This document shows, piece by piece, positions 9,252 through 18,185 of a DNA stretch of 64,000 bases (position 1 is its first letter; each line of letters begins with the position of its first letter). Under the pieces are notes generated by a model. It saw nothing but the letters and a program-made list of their open reading frames with translations. It searched no databases and was not told where the DNA came from. This DNA comes from JAMXLO01 sp963794185. Its GTDB lineage: Bacteria > Pseudomonadota > Alphaproteobacteria > Acetobacterales > Acetobacteraceae. Made by a program: the position numbers and the translations under genes. Where the stretch lies: positions 32,363 to 96,362 of the forward strand of contig CAWCDM010000031.1 in the NCBI GenBank assembly GCA_963794185.1, in the 5' to 3' direction.

Positions 9252-9572
9252 ATGGTACGCGTGCTGATCAATGTGCCGAAGCGGGTGAGGAAGGGCGAGG
9301 CGTTCGACGTGAAGCTGCTGATCTCGCATCCCATGGAGAGCGGCCAGCGTCGCGACGCCATGGGTGAGGCGATCCCGCGCGACATCATCAACAGCTTCGT
9401 CTGCACCTACAACGGCGAGGAGGTGCTGCGCGCCGACCTGTTCCCCGCCATCGCGGCTAACCCGTTCCTGTCGTTCGCCGCGGTGGCCGAGGCGAGCGGC
9501 ACGTTGACCATGCAGTTCACCGACGACCATGGCACCGTCCAGACGGAAACGGCCGACGTCACGGTCGAATGA
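9252..9572 (+). CDS. soxZ: SoxZ sulfur-oxidation partner protein
   Basis: The protein is 106 residues, typical for SoxZ, and starts MVRVLINVPKRVRKGEAFDV. It contains the conserved KLLISHPMESGQRRDAMG and a terminal beta-rich part ending TVQTETADVTVE. It has no signal peptide, as expected for a protein co-exported with SoxY through the Tat pathway. It lies 10 nt after soxY, and its stop overlaps the soxA ATG. Confidence 0.9.
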   Translation: MVRVLINVPKRVRKGEAFDVKLLISHPMESGQRRDAMGEAIPRDIINSFVCTYNGEEVLRADLFPAIAANPFLSFAAVAEASGTLTMQFTDDHGTVQTETADVTVE

Positions 9573-10522
9573 TTCGCCGTGTGTCGTGCAACACTGAAGG
9601 AAGAACATACTCCCCCTCCCCTTCCGGGAGGGGGTTGGGGGGAGGGGTGAGCGGCCCAAAGTCAGGGCTGTTGCATATACCACAACCTGCGCCTTGTGCT
9701 GGTGACACCCCCTCCCCCCAACCCCCTCCCACAAGGGGAGGGGGAGAAGACTCTCTCCGGTTGTTCCTTGCGAAAATCGTGCTTGCTGCGGCTCTGATGC
9801 TGTGGGCCTCGATCGGATCGGCTGCCGAGAAACGTTCCGGATATGACGACACCAGTCTGGAGACGCGGGCCATGCAGGACGATGACGCCAGCAACCCGGG
9901 GTTCCTGTGGGTGCAGCAGGGCGAGGCGCTGTGGTCGGAGCAAGTCGGCGACAGCCGCAGTTGCGCCGGGTGTCACGGCGTAGCGTCTGTCACGATGGCC
10001 GGCGTGGCGGCCCGCTATCCCCGATACAATGCGAGACTCGGGCGGCCGGTCACGCTGGCGCAACGGATCGAGCAGTGTCGCATCGAGCGCCAGGGCGCGC
10101 CGCCGCTACCGCCGGAAAGCGACGCGCTGCTCGGGCTGACCGCCTATGTCGGGCTGCAATCGCGCGGTATGCCGGTGCAGGTCGAGATCGACGGGCCGGC
10201 GCGGCCGTTCTTCGAGGCGGGCAAGGCGCTGTTCACCGCGCGGCAAGGGCAGCTCAACCTGTCCTGCAGCCAATGCCATGACGGATTGGCGGGCCAGCGC
10301 CTCGGCGGCAGCGTGATCCCGCAGGGCCATCCCAATGGTTATCCGGAATATCGGCTGGAGTGGCAGAGCATGGGCTCGCTGGATCGGCGCATCCGCAACT
10401 GCATGGTGGGCGTGCGCGCCGAGCCGTTCGCCGTGGACTCGGAAGAGCTGACGAGCCTGGAACTCTATCTTGGCTGGCGCTCCAACGGGCTCAAGGTGGA
10501 GACACCGGCCGTTCGGCCATGA
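9569..10522 (+). CDS. soxA: SoxA, dihaem-type cytochrome c of the SoxAX complex
   Basis: SoxA carries the catalytic cysteine-ligated haem of SoxAX in the periplasm. Two haem motifs are visible, CAGCH and CSQCH, together with RNCMVGVRAEPF, which holds the conserved distal cysteine ligand region, and a C-terminal EELTSLELYLGWRS. The signal peptide is LFLAKIVLAAALMLWASIGSAAEK. Between the ATG at 9569 and that signal lie two inverted palindromic repeats (9610-9746) read in frame, giving about 55 extra residues. A TTG or GTG start just before the signal (about 9760-9780) is an alternative. No soxB or soxCD follows. Confidence 0.85.
   Translation: MIRRVSCNTEGRTYSPSPSGRGLGGGVSGPKSGLLHIPQPAPCAGDTPSPQPPPTRGGGEDSLRLFLAKIVLAAALMLWASIGSAAEKRSGYDDTSLETRAMQDDDASNPGFLWVQQGEALWSEQVGDSRSCAGCHGVASVTMAGVAARYPRYNARLGRPVTLAQRIEQCRIERQGAPPLPPESDALLGLTAYVGLQSRGMPVQVEIDGPARPFFEAGKALFTARQGQLNLSCSQCHDGLAGQRLGGSVIPQGHPNGYPEYRLEWQSMGSLDRRIRNCMVGVRAEPFAVDSEELTSLELYLGWRSNGLKVETPAVRP
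9610..9746. repeat. Paired inverted palindromic repeats in the soxA 5' region
   Basis: Left arm TCCCCCTCCCCTTCCGGGAG...GGGGAGGGG, right arm CCCCCTCCCCCCAACCCCCT...CAAGGGGAGGGGGAG, spacer about 58 nt. This is the same family as the fccB copy and in the same relative place, just after an overlapping ATG and before a signal peptide. Confidence 0.8.
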
Positions 10523-10553
10523 CGGCGCAGCCCCCCAACCGGGACCGAGCAAG

Positions 10554-11141
10554 GTGATATTCGATAGAGTTGGCTCCACGCTGCTTTTTGCGCTCGCCGC
10601 CAACACCGATAATCTGACAGTCGGAATTGCCTACGGAGTGAAGCGGCGACGGATCCGTTGGGAGCAGAACCTTCTGATTGCCGTCGTCACCACTCTGATA
10701 ACACTGCTCGCTCTAACCGTCGGACGGCAGATTCGCGACGTGTTGCCGGCAAAACTGCCCGATCTGCTTGGCGGTGCACTCCTGGTGCTTCTCGCGGCCG
10801 TGAGCATCGTCTGTGAACACGTTGGAGCGGTCGTTCAGTTCGCGAATCCCCTCACCAGGTTTGCGGACCGGACGTCGGTCGGTTGGGGCGAAAGTCTGTT
10901 CCTGTCCGCCACTCTGTCGATCAACAACATCGGCCTGGCCGTCGCCGGCGGCATCGGTGGCGTCGCCTACGTCTCGGCAGCGGTCTGCATCTTCTGTTTG
11001 AGCATGGTCATGCTCGCGCTGGGACAGGCGATCGGCACGAGCCTTACCCGCCTGCGGTTGGTCTCGCAGGTGCTGCGCTATTCCATGAGCGGCAATGTCG
11101 TGCTCGCGCTGGCTGGTGTACTCATGCTCGCCGGCCTCTGA
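10554..11141 (+). CDS. MntP/YtaF-like putative manganese or cation efflux membrane protein
   Basis: The protein is about 195 residues with six hydrophobic segments. The two half-repeats typical of this family are visible as LAANTDNLTVGIAYGVKRRRI near the N-terminus and TLSINNIGLAVAGGIGG near residue 120. Both carry the Asp/Asn-rich motif thought to line the metal path. The GTG at 10554 is chosen because homology begins immediately after it; an upstream in-frame start (10470) would overlap soxA. It follows soxA by 31 nt, so it may be co-transcribed. The exported metal is not shown by sequence. Confidence 0.75.
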   Translation: MIFDRVGSTLLFALAANTDNLTVGIAYGVKRRRIRWEQNLLIAVVTTLITLLALTVGRQIRDVLPAKLPDLLGGALLVLLAAVSIVCEHVGAVVQFANPLTRFADRTSVGWGESLFLSATLSINNIGLAVAGGIGGVAYVSAAVCIFCLSMVMLALGQAIGTSLTRLRLVSQVLRYSMSGNVVLALAGVLMLAGL

Positions 11142-11245
11142 TCGGTACAACACGCTCAGGTTTCGGCTTGATCGCCAAGGTCCGATCGCTCAGGATCGGG
11201 ACACGAAACATCGGCTCGCAACAGACCGGTGGCCGGAGGAAACGA

Positions 11246-12823
11246 ATGGCGGCCTCGACGGGCCAGGGGAGCATGGTTGTCGCGGCCAGCCTGACGCTGG
11301 CGCATCGCGCGCCGCATCGCGGGATGATCACCGCCTGCATCATCTGCGCCACTCTGCTGCAGTCACTGGACCAGACGATCGCCAACGTCGCGCTGCCTTA
11401 CATGCAGGGCAGCTTCTCGGCGAGCTACGACGAAATCACCTGGGTCTTGACCACCTACATCACCGCCGCGGCGATCATGACCGCGCCGGTCGGCTGGCTC
11501 GCGGCGCGGTTCGGCCGCAAGCGGCTGTTCGTCGCGTGCATCATCGGCTTTACCATCGCCTCGATGTTGTGCGGCGCGGCGCAGACGCTCGAGCAGATCG
11601 TCGCTTTCCGCCTGCTGCAGGGCGTGTGCAGCGCCGCCCTGGTGCCGCTGTCGCAGGCGATCCTGTTCGACATCTATCCGATCGAGCGGCGCGGCTTTGC
11701 CATGGCGGTCTGGGGCATGGGCGTGATGATCGGGCCCATCCTGGGCCCCACGCTCGGCGGCTACCTGACCGAGATGTACGACTGGCGCTTCGTGTTCTAC
11801 ATCAATCTGCCGTTCGGCATCCTGGCGACGCTCGGACTTGTCGTCTTCATGCCGGATACCGGCCGGGAAGGCCTGGTGCGATTCGACTGGCTCGGCTTCG
11901 GCGTGCTGGCCGTCGGCATCGGCGCGCTGCAATTGATGCTGGATCGCGGCAACACGCAGGACTGGTTCACCTCGAAGGAGATCATTGTCGAGGCGGTGCT
12001 GGCGGGCCTCGGCATCTATCTGTTCCTGGTGCACATGGCCTGGGCGCCGAGGCCGCTGATCCGACCGGTGCTGTTCCGCGATGTGAACTTCTCCGCCGGC
12101 CTCGTGCTGATGTTCGCGGTCGGCACGCTGCTGGTGTCCAGCATCGCCCTGATGGCGCCGTGGCTGCAGACGCTCGGCAACTACCCGGTGGCGACGGCCG
12201 GGCTGCTGATGGCGCCGCGCGGCCTCGGCAATCTCGCCACGATCACCCTGTGCGGCCGGCTGTCGTCGCGTATCGATGCGCGGTATCTGGTCGCATTCGG
12301 TTTGCTGCTGCAGTGCTGGTCATTCTGGGTGATGACCGGATGGACGCCGGACGTGGACACGCGCGAGCTGATCTTCACGATCGCGGTGCAGGGCGCCGGA
12401 CTGGGACTGGTGTTCACGCCGCTGCAGGTGCTCGCCTTCGCGACGTTGGCGCCCAGCCTGCGCACCGAGGGCGCCGCACTGTTCAGCCTGGCACGCAATA
12501 TCGGTGCGGCGATCGGCGTCTCGGTCGCCACGTCCCTGCTCGTGCACAATGCGCAGGCGCTGCACGAGGTGATCGGCGCATCGGTCAATCCGTTCAATCG
12601 TGCGCTGCAGGCGCAGGCGTCAGCGAACCAATGGCTTGATCCGGCCACGCGCCATGGTGCGGCGATGCTCGATCAGATGGTCAGCCACCAAGCGCAGATC
12701 ATCGCTTACGTCAACGACTATGTGCTGATGATCTTCACCACCCTGCCGGCGCTTCTGCTGCTGTTGCTGATGCGCCGTCCGCGCCATGCGCAGACGCCCG
12801 ATGCGGTGCAGCCAAGTGAGTGA
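11246..12823 (+). CDS. DHA2-family MFS multidrug exporter (EmrB/QacA type)
   Basis: At 525 residues, with about 14 hydrophobic segments, it fits proton-driven drug exporters of the EmrB/QacA group in the inner membrane. Motifs seen are the first-helix LDQTIANVALPYMQG, motif A as GWLAARFGRKRLF, and motif C as GPILGPTLGGYL. The start is ATG 11246, preceded by GGAGGA (11234-11239). No EmrA-type membrane-fusion partner or TetR regulator is adjacent, so its outer-membrane route and substrates are unknown. A group II intron begins 33 nt downstream. Confidence 0.9.
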   Translation: MAASTGQGSMVVAASLTLAHRAPHRGMITACIICATLLQSLDQTIANVALPYMQGSFSASYDEITWVLTTYITAAAIMTAPVGWLAARFGRKRLFVACIIGFTIASMLCGAAQTLEQIVAFRLLQGVCSAALVPLSQAILFDIYPIERRGFAMAVWGMGVMIGPILGPTLGGYLTEMYDWRFVFYINLPFGILATLGLVVFMPDTGREGLVRFDWLGFGVLAVGIGALQLMLDRGNTQDWFTSKEIIVEAVLAGLGIYLFLVHMAWAPRPLIRPVLFRDVNFSAGLVLMFAVGTLLVSSIALMAPWLQTLGNYPVATAGLLMAPRGLGNLATITLCGRLSSRIDARYLVAFGLLLQCWSFWVMTGWTPDVDTRELIFTIAVQGAGLGLVFTPLQVLAFATLAPSLRTEGAALFSLARNIGAAIGVSVATSLLVHNAQALHEVIGASVNPFNRALQAQASANQWLDPATRHGAAMLDQMVSHQAQIIAYVNDYVLMIFTTLPALLLLLLMRRPRHAQTPDAVQPSE

Positions 12824-13354
12824 TACTGGCGGCTCAATGCAATGGCCGCTTCCCACGTGCGCCGTGAAAAGGCGGCGCTTCTCCAGCGGGTGCAAACCCC
12901 GCCCGGGCACCCGCTCCAGCCGGAAGCAACCGGAGCAGGCATGGAGGTGACGAAGTGTCTGAAGCCTTCGGATAGCGGCCACGTATAGGTGACCGCGCGA
13001 GTGTGTAGGCCGCAACGTGAGTGAACGCTGAGCAAGCCTCGAAAAGGTCGATGTGCAGGCCGACACGGCAGTGGGACCGGGGAAGGCTGATACGGATGGG
13101 TGATGTTGAGCGACGAGCACACCGATCCGCTGCACCGGGGTAGTGGCGGCGGCATGCACACAAGGAAAGCGGCAACCAACACGGGAAGCCCCGATGCGTG
13201 GCCAGGGATGGCCAACCGGACGCCCGCGAGGGACAGGCCGGGCGCGGCGGGGTGGCGGAGAGGTCCGTAGGACCCCGCTGAAGCCGGGTAATGCCGGGGG
13301 AGGGAAGGGACCTCAGTTCAAGACAGACGCAGCAAGTGATGAGGGACCTGGAGA

Positions 13355-14690
13355 TTGGGCAACCTATCAACTCCGAACAGTGTTCAGAAATTGCAGATGG
13401 CGTTACACGCAAAAGCGAAGGCAGAAGCCGGGTATTGCTTCTCGCACACCCGCTACTACAAGATCAGCCGCGAGGACATCCTGGCCCATGCCTATGCCCA
13501 GTGCCGCTCCAACAAGGGCGCGCCGGGTATCGATGGGCAGGACTTCGCGGATGTCGAAGCATACGGGGTGGAACGGTGGCTTGGCGAACTGGCGCTTGCG
13601 TTCAAGCAGGAGACCTACCGACCGGACCCTATCAGGCGTGTGTTTATCCCGAAAGCCAACGGCAAGCTCAGGCCGCTGGGCATCTCGACCTTGCGGGATC
13701 GGGTCTGCATGACGGCAGCGATGCTGGTGTTGGGACCGATCTTCGAAGCCGATCTTCCATCAGAGCAATACGCCTACCGCCCTGGGTGCAACGCGCAAGA
13801 GGGCGGTGGTCGAGGTGGAGGAACTGTTGTTCCGTGGCCATCCGGATGTCGTCGACGCCGACCTCGCGGACTACTTCGGTAGCATTCCCCATACCGAACT
13901 CATGATGTCGGTAGCGCGCAGGATTGTTGATCGGCGCGTGCTGCATCTGATCAAGGTGTGGCTGGACTGCCCGGTGGAAGAAACCGACCAACGAGGCCGG
14001 AAGACACGCACGACGGAGGCCCGGGACAATCGACGCGGCATCCCGCAAGGCTCACCCATCTCACCGCTGCTGGCGAATCTCTACATGCGCCGGTTTGGGT
14101 TGGGGTGGAAGAAGCTCGGGCTGGAGCGGAACCTCGGCTCGCGCATCGTGACCTATGCGGACGATCTCGTGATCCTGTGCAGGAAAGGCAATGCCGAAGC
14201 GGCCTTGCACCACCTGCGCGAGATCATGGGCAAGCTGAAGCTAACGGTCAACGAGGAGAAGACACGCATCTGCAAGGTTCCGGAGGGTGAGTTCGACTTC
14301 TTGGGCTACACGTTCGGTCGGATGTATTCGGCGAAAACCGGCCAGGCACGCCTGGGGCACCGGCCATCGAGGAAGAGCATCACGCGTGCGGTTGAGAAAA
14401 TCCACACGCTGACCAACCGAGCGGGAACATGGCAAGAGACCACGGAGCTGGTGGACAAGTTGAACAGTGCGCTGCGCGGCTGGGCGAACTACTTTAAAGT
14501 AGGTACCGTCAACAAGGCGTATCGGGCACTCGACAACTACACGGCTGTGCGGTTGCGTCGGTGGTTGCGCTTCAAGCACAAGGTTAGGCGGAGCAGGGGC
14601 GGAACTTATCCACTCTCGCACCTCTACGGGCACTTCAGGCTCGTACGCCTGACCCGGCTTGGGCACGACGTGTCGTGGACGAAAGCGTGA
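13355..14690 (+). CDS. ltrA: Group II intron reverse transcriptase/maturase, frameshifted
   Basis: The first part (13355 to about 13795) carries RT blocks 0-2, including the KGAPGIDGQ, IPKANGKLRPLGISTLRDR and EQYAYRPG motifs. After one extra G near 13800 the second frame continues EVEELLFRGHPDVVDADLAD, then GIPQGSPISPLLANLYM, the catalytic TYADDLVILC, and a maturase X domain ending GHDVSWTKA. No endonuclease (HNH) domain follows. The start is TTG 13355 or a later in-frame ATG near 13399. The frameshift would abolish activity unless it is a sequencing error. The encoded enzyme would assist splicing and retrohoming of the intron. Confidence 0.85.
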
Positions 14691-14702
14691 CGTCTTGTCC
14701 GA

Positions 14703-14735
14703 GAGCGTGGTGCGGGAAATTCGCACGCCACGTTC
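14703..14735 (+). ncRNA. Group II intron domain V
   Basis: A 33-34 nt hairpin with GAGCGTGG pairing to CCACGTTC, TGCG pairing to CGCA, a GGAAAT-type tip, the catalytic AGC near the 5' side and a two-nucleotide CG bulge on the 3' arm. This is the invariant catalytic core of group II introns. Confidence 0.85.
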
Positions 14736-14947
14736 GATGAGGGGGGTGTGGAAACGGAGCTATGGTCAGGCCGTTAAGGCACCGCCAGACGAAAGGGGCG
14801 GCAACGGATATGCCCGACCTAACGCCACCGCGCCACATCCCTACTCTACCCCAGAACGAACCCGCTGCGCGGGAGAGCCATACACGGAGTTGCGGAAGCT
14901 GTATGACCAGCGTGGAGGAGGTGTGAGCGGAGCGGGGTGAGCCGACG

Positions 14948-14987
14948 ATTGGGGTGTTGTCAACCTCAAGATGAGGAGCACCCCAAT
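14948..14987. repeat. Perfect 9-bp inverted repeat at the IS91-type left end
   Basis: ATTGGGGTG (14948-14956) is mirrored by CACCCCAAT (14979-14987), directly abutting the recombinase ATG at 14986. It could be the element terminus (ori or ter hairpin) or a translational/transcriptional control site for the recombinase. Confidence 0.6.
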
Positions 14988-15864
14988 GAGCGAGAAGCCT
15001 ATCAGCCCGCTGCGCCAGCGCATGATCGAGGACATGACGGTGCGCAACTTCATCGAGAAGACGCGCAACGACTATATCCGTCACGTCCTGTCCCTCACGG
15101 CCTTCCTTCGCCGCTCGCCGGATACCGCGACACCCGAAGACCTGCGACGCTTCCAACTGCATCAGACGCAAACCGGTGTGCGCGCGCCGAGCATCAATGC
15201 CTCGGTGGCAGGCATTCGCTTGTTCTTCACCGTCACCCTCGACCGGCCTGATATGGCGAGGCACCTCACATTCGTGCGCGAACCGCGCAAGATACCGGCT
15301 GTGCTGAGTTCGGATGAGGTTGTGCATTTGCTCGAAGCCGCACCCGGACCGAAGTACAAGGCAGCCCTGGGTGTAGCCTATGGCGCCGGTCTGCGGGTCT
15401 CCCAGGTGGTGTCGTTGAAGATCTCGGACGTCGACTCCAAACGCATGCTGCTGAAGGTCGAGCAGGGCAAGGGGCACAAGGATCGTCTTGCGATGCTGTC
15501 GCCGCAGCTGCTCGAGCTGTTACGCGACTGGTATCGCATCGCGCGGCCACAGGTCTGGCTGTTTCCCGGCCAAGACCCAACCAATCATCTGACACCTCGC
15601 CAGCTCAACCGCGCTGTGCATGTCGCCGCCCATATGGCCGGGATCAGGAAGCGCGTGACGCCGCATACCCTCAGGCACAGTTTCGCCACGCACCGGCTCG
15701 AACAGAATGTCGACATCCGCGTGATCCAAACCCTCCTGGGGCACGCCAAACTCGATACCACTGCGCTTTACACCCGCGTCGCCACCAACACGATCCGTGC
15801 GGTCATCAGTCCACTCGACCGGTTGGCGCCGCTGCCGCTCAGCAGAGTTCAGCCGCCGCCGTAA
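14986..15864 (+). CDS. Tyrosine recombinase/integrase of an IS91-type element
   Basis: About 292 residues. The N-terminal SAM-like core-binding domain (RQRMIEDMTVRNFIEKTRND) precedes a catalytic domain holding the tetrad: Arg in YGAGLRVSQVVSLK, His/Arg in TPHTLRHSFATH, His in LLGHAKLD, and the nucleophile Tyr in TALYTRV. Recombinases of this subfamily usually lie directly upstream of an IS91 transposase, as here (12 nt gap), and may resolve transposition products. ATG 14986 is preferred; 14971 is an alternative in-frame start. Confidence 0.88.
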   Translation: MSEKPISPLRQRMIEDMTVRNFIEKTRNDYIRHVLSLTAFLRRSPDTATPEDLRRFQLHQTQTGVRAPSINASVAGIRLFFTVTLDRPDMARHLTFVREPRKIPAVLSSDEVVHLLEAAPGPKYKAALGVAYGAGLRVSQVVSLKISDVDSKRMLLKVEQGKGHKDRLAMLSPQLLELLRDWYRIARPQVWLFPGQDPTNHLTPRQLNRAVHVAAHMAGIRKRVTPHTLRHSFATHRLEQNVDIRVIQTLLGHAKLDTTALYTRVATNTIRAVISPLDRLAPLPLSRVQPPP

Positions 15865-15876
15865 CGGGCGACACTC

Positions 15877-17139
15877 GTGGGCCGTCCTGCTCTCGAGGTC
15901 GCGGACATCTTCCGCGACCACCGAGCCGCCTGGCGCGATGCCAACGCTGGCCACGTGAGGCTTGGCCGGCTGAAGGTGATGAGCGCCATCGAGAACTGCC
16001 GCACCGCGGCTCTCGGTGGCCACGTCGCACGCTGCGAGGACTGTGCACACACCACGATCGCCTACAACAGTTGCCGTGACCGGCACTGCCCTAAGTGCCA
16101 GGCGGCAGCAGCCACGGAGTGGCTCGAAGCGCGCGAGGCCGAACTCCTGCCGGTGCCTTACTTCCACCTGGTATTCACGCTGCCAGGCCCGATCGCCGAC
16201 ATCGCCTAGCAAAACAAGGCGGTGGTCTACGACATCCTGTTCAAGGCCGCAGCCGAGACCATGCTCGCCATCGCAGCCGAGCCAGCTAACCGCTCTGCGC
16301 GGCATCGGTCCGCTTCGCGGCCCAATCCCAGGCACCTGGGCGCCAACATCGCCATCACCGCCGTTCTCCACACCTGGGGCTCCGCGATGACCCACCATCC
16401 GCACCTGCACATGATCGTGCCCGGTGGCGGCATCTCGTGCGATGGGCAGCGCTGGATCGCCTGCCGACCCAACTTCTTTCTGCCCGTGCTCGTGCTCTCG
16501 AAGCTGTTCAGACGGTTGATGCTGGAGAAGTTGGCCGCCGCACATGCGGCCGGCAAGTTGCAATTCTTCGGAGGCCACGCTCATCTCGCTCGACCAGATG
16601 CGTTCACCGCGGTCCTGGCGCCGCTGCGCAACACCAAATGGTTCGTCTATAGCAAGCGCCCCTTCGCCGGACCCGAGGCGGTGCTCGCCTACCTGTCGCG
16701 CTACACGCACCGCGTCGCCATCTCCAACAGCCGGCTGATCGCCCTCGACAACGACCGTGTGACATTCAAGGTCAAAGATTATCGGATCGAGCGGGCCGGC
16801 CGATACAAGACCATGACACTCGACGTTGCCGAGTTCATCCGCCGCTTCCTGATCCACGTCCTGCCCAAAGGATTCCACCGCATTCGCCATTACGGGCTCT
16901 TCGCCAATGGCTGCCGCGCCCAGTGCCTCTCGCGCGCTCGCGAGCGACTGGCCGTCACCGTCCATCGCGCCGACACCGACGCGCCAGTTCAGGGCGATGC
17001 CCAGGAAACCAACGCACTTGCGCTGCCATGCCCGTGCTGTGGCGGCCGGATGATCATCATCGAGACCTTCCAGCGAGCATGCCAACCGCACTATCGACCA
17101 TCGGCATCAAGCACCGCTGTCAGGATCGACACCTCATGA
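15877..17139 (+). pseudogene. IS91-family HUH transposase with internal TAG stop
   Basis: A single frame runs from a zinc-binding N-terminus (CEDCAHTTIAYNSCRDRHCPKCQ) through the HUH motif in THHPHLHMIVPGGGIS to the tyrosine region AYLSRYTHRVAISNSRL. The frame is cut by TAG at 16207-16209, where relatives read ADIAYQNKAVVY, so one TAC-to-TAG change explains it. About 16 residues (EPANRSARHRSAS region) are inserted soon after. Without readthrough the product is a 110-residue fragment lacking the nicking domain, so the copy is probably non-autonomous. Confidence 0.85.
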
Positions 17140-17519
17140 CCATAATCGCCGCCTTCCCGCGATGTCGCACTGAACTTGCCTGCCGCTGGTCTGCGACCGG
17201 CCGCAACAAAGCTCAACCATTTCACCAACACTGCCGCCCAAGTGCGCCTCTCACCGCCGCGTTCGATCTCCGCCTCGATCGTCAACCCGACCCGCTGCCC
17301 CTTGCCGAACACCCAATCAACCGCCCCGACGCCTCTCGCGCTTACCCATGCGGGCCCGTCGCAGCGCCCAAATCCCCATAGCGCTTTCGCCAAACTCGCT
17401 CGCACTTCACCCGCGGGTTCGTTCTTGGGAGGCTTCCGGACGCCGGCTCATCACTGCGCGTCGTTGGTTCGCCGCCGGCGTCCGGAACCCTTCACCGAAG
17501 CGGTCACTGGACGAGGTGG

Positions 17520-17792
17520 TTGGTATGAAACGCGCCATAGGGGCGCATTCGCGGCACGAGCGCGAAGATCGCGCACGCGCAGGCTTCGCTGGCCTGCGGG
17601 ATGTGGGCGCCGGGTGGCGGAAGGCTGGTCGACCTTGCGGGAACCGCCTTCGCTGTGGGGCTGCTGCTGTTCTGCGGCGCTGTCTATGCGCTGGCGCTGG
17701 CTGGCGTCAGCGTGGCTATGCTCGCGCCGGCCGGTGGCGTGCTGCTGATGCTGGGCTGGGGGCTGCTCGGGCTGTCGGCGGTGCGATCCTGA
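17520..17792 (+). pseudogene. C-terminal remnant of a DUF423 small membrane protein gene
   Basis: The frame at 17601-17792 reads DLAGTAFAVGLLLFCGAVYALALAGV followed by APAGGVLLMLGWGLLGLSAVR, the last two membrane helices of DUF423 proteins (normally about 125 residues, function unknown). A short match to the middle of the family (GWYETRH) is seen at about 17518 in another frame. The N-terminal half is missing at the right end of the IS91-type element, so insertion or rearrangement there most likely destroyed the gene. Confidence 0.6.
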
Positions 17793-17802
17793 CGGCCTCT
17801 GC

Positions 17803-18174
17803 CTACCGCGACGAGGCCGGCTCGAACAGCTCCACGACGTTGCCCGAGGGATCTTCGCAGAGCACCTGCCTGCCGCCGGGTCCGTCGACGATGTCGTTGC
17901 GGAAGTTTATCCCCTGCTCGCGCAACGCCGCCACGACGGCGGGAAGATCGGCGACCTGCAGGACGAAGCGGTTCCAGCCGCCCGGCTCGGGTGTCCTACC
18001 ATCAGGCATCGGCCTCGACGCCGACGCGCGCGGCCCGGCGAGCCATAGCGTCAAATCGTCATGCGCGACGATCGCCATCGCCGGTCCGAATTGCTGCCGC
18101 AGCGTGAAGCCGAGGCGCAGATAGAATGCGATGGCCTGATCGACGTCATGCACGAGATAGCGAACCGACGCCAT
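17803..18174 (-). CDS. VOC (glyoxalase/dioxygenase fold) protein
   Basis: A 123-residue protein with the paired beta-alpha-beta-beta-beta modules of the VOC superfamily: VRYLVHDVDQAIAFYLRLGF at the start and NRFVLQVADLPAVVAALREQGI in the second half, ending EDPSGNVVELFEP with the usual metal-ligand Glu. Members bind a metal and act on small molecules or confer drug binding; no specific reaction can be assigned. MASVRYLV (18174) is preferred to the longer 18216 start because homology begins there. It lies 11 nt downstream of the aminotransferase gene on the same strand, so it is probably co-transcribed. Confidence 0.8.
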   Translation of the reverse strand: MASVRYLVHDVDQAIAFYLRLGFTLRQQFGPAMAIVAHDDLTLWLAGPRASASRPMPDGRTPEPGGWNRFVLQVADLPAVVAALREQGINFRNDIVDGPGGRQVLCEDPSGNVVELFEPASSR

Positions 18175-18185
18175 TGGAAACTCCG

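Larger units (their letters stand above)
12857..14760 (+). mobile_element. Group II intron (3' boundary approximate)
   Basis: The left end starts GTGCGCC, matching the GTGYG 5' consensus. About 500 nt of structured, gene-poor sequence (domains I-III) follow, then a maturase/reverse-transcriptase ORF, then a clear domain V (14703-14735). The last few dozen bases (domain VI and the AY end) cannot be placed exactly; 14760 is an estimate. It is inserted downstream of the MFS gene and immediately before an IS91-type element. Confidence 0.75.
14947..17382 (+). mobile_element. IS91-type element with accessory tyrosine recombinase
   Basis: Contains a tyrosine recombinase followed 12 nt later by a HUH transposase, the gene pair carried by one branch of IS91-family elements. 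The left limit is set at the inverted repeat just before the recombinase. The right limit (about 17382) is where sequence resembling a chromosomal DUF423 gene begins. IS91 elements move by rolling-circle replication and leave no target duplication, so limits are approximate. Confidence 0.65.

Noticed and set aside
13795..13805. Programmed frameshift in the intron maturase
   Set aside because: No slippery heptamer or downstream pseudoknot evident; a single extra G is the simpler explanation.
15520..17091. Minus-strand 523-codon open frame
   Set aside because: Shadow of the tyrosine recombinase and HUH transposase genes, which carry catalytic motifs on the plus strand.
17140..17382. Short open frames after the IS91 transposase
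   Set aside because: No homology recognised; best explained as the non-coding right end of the element.
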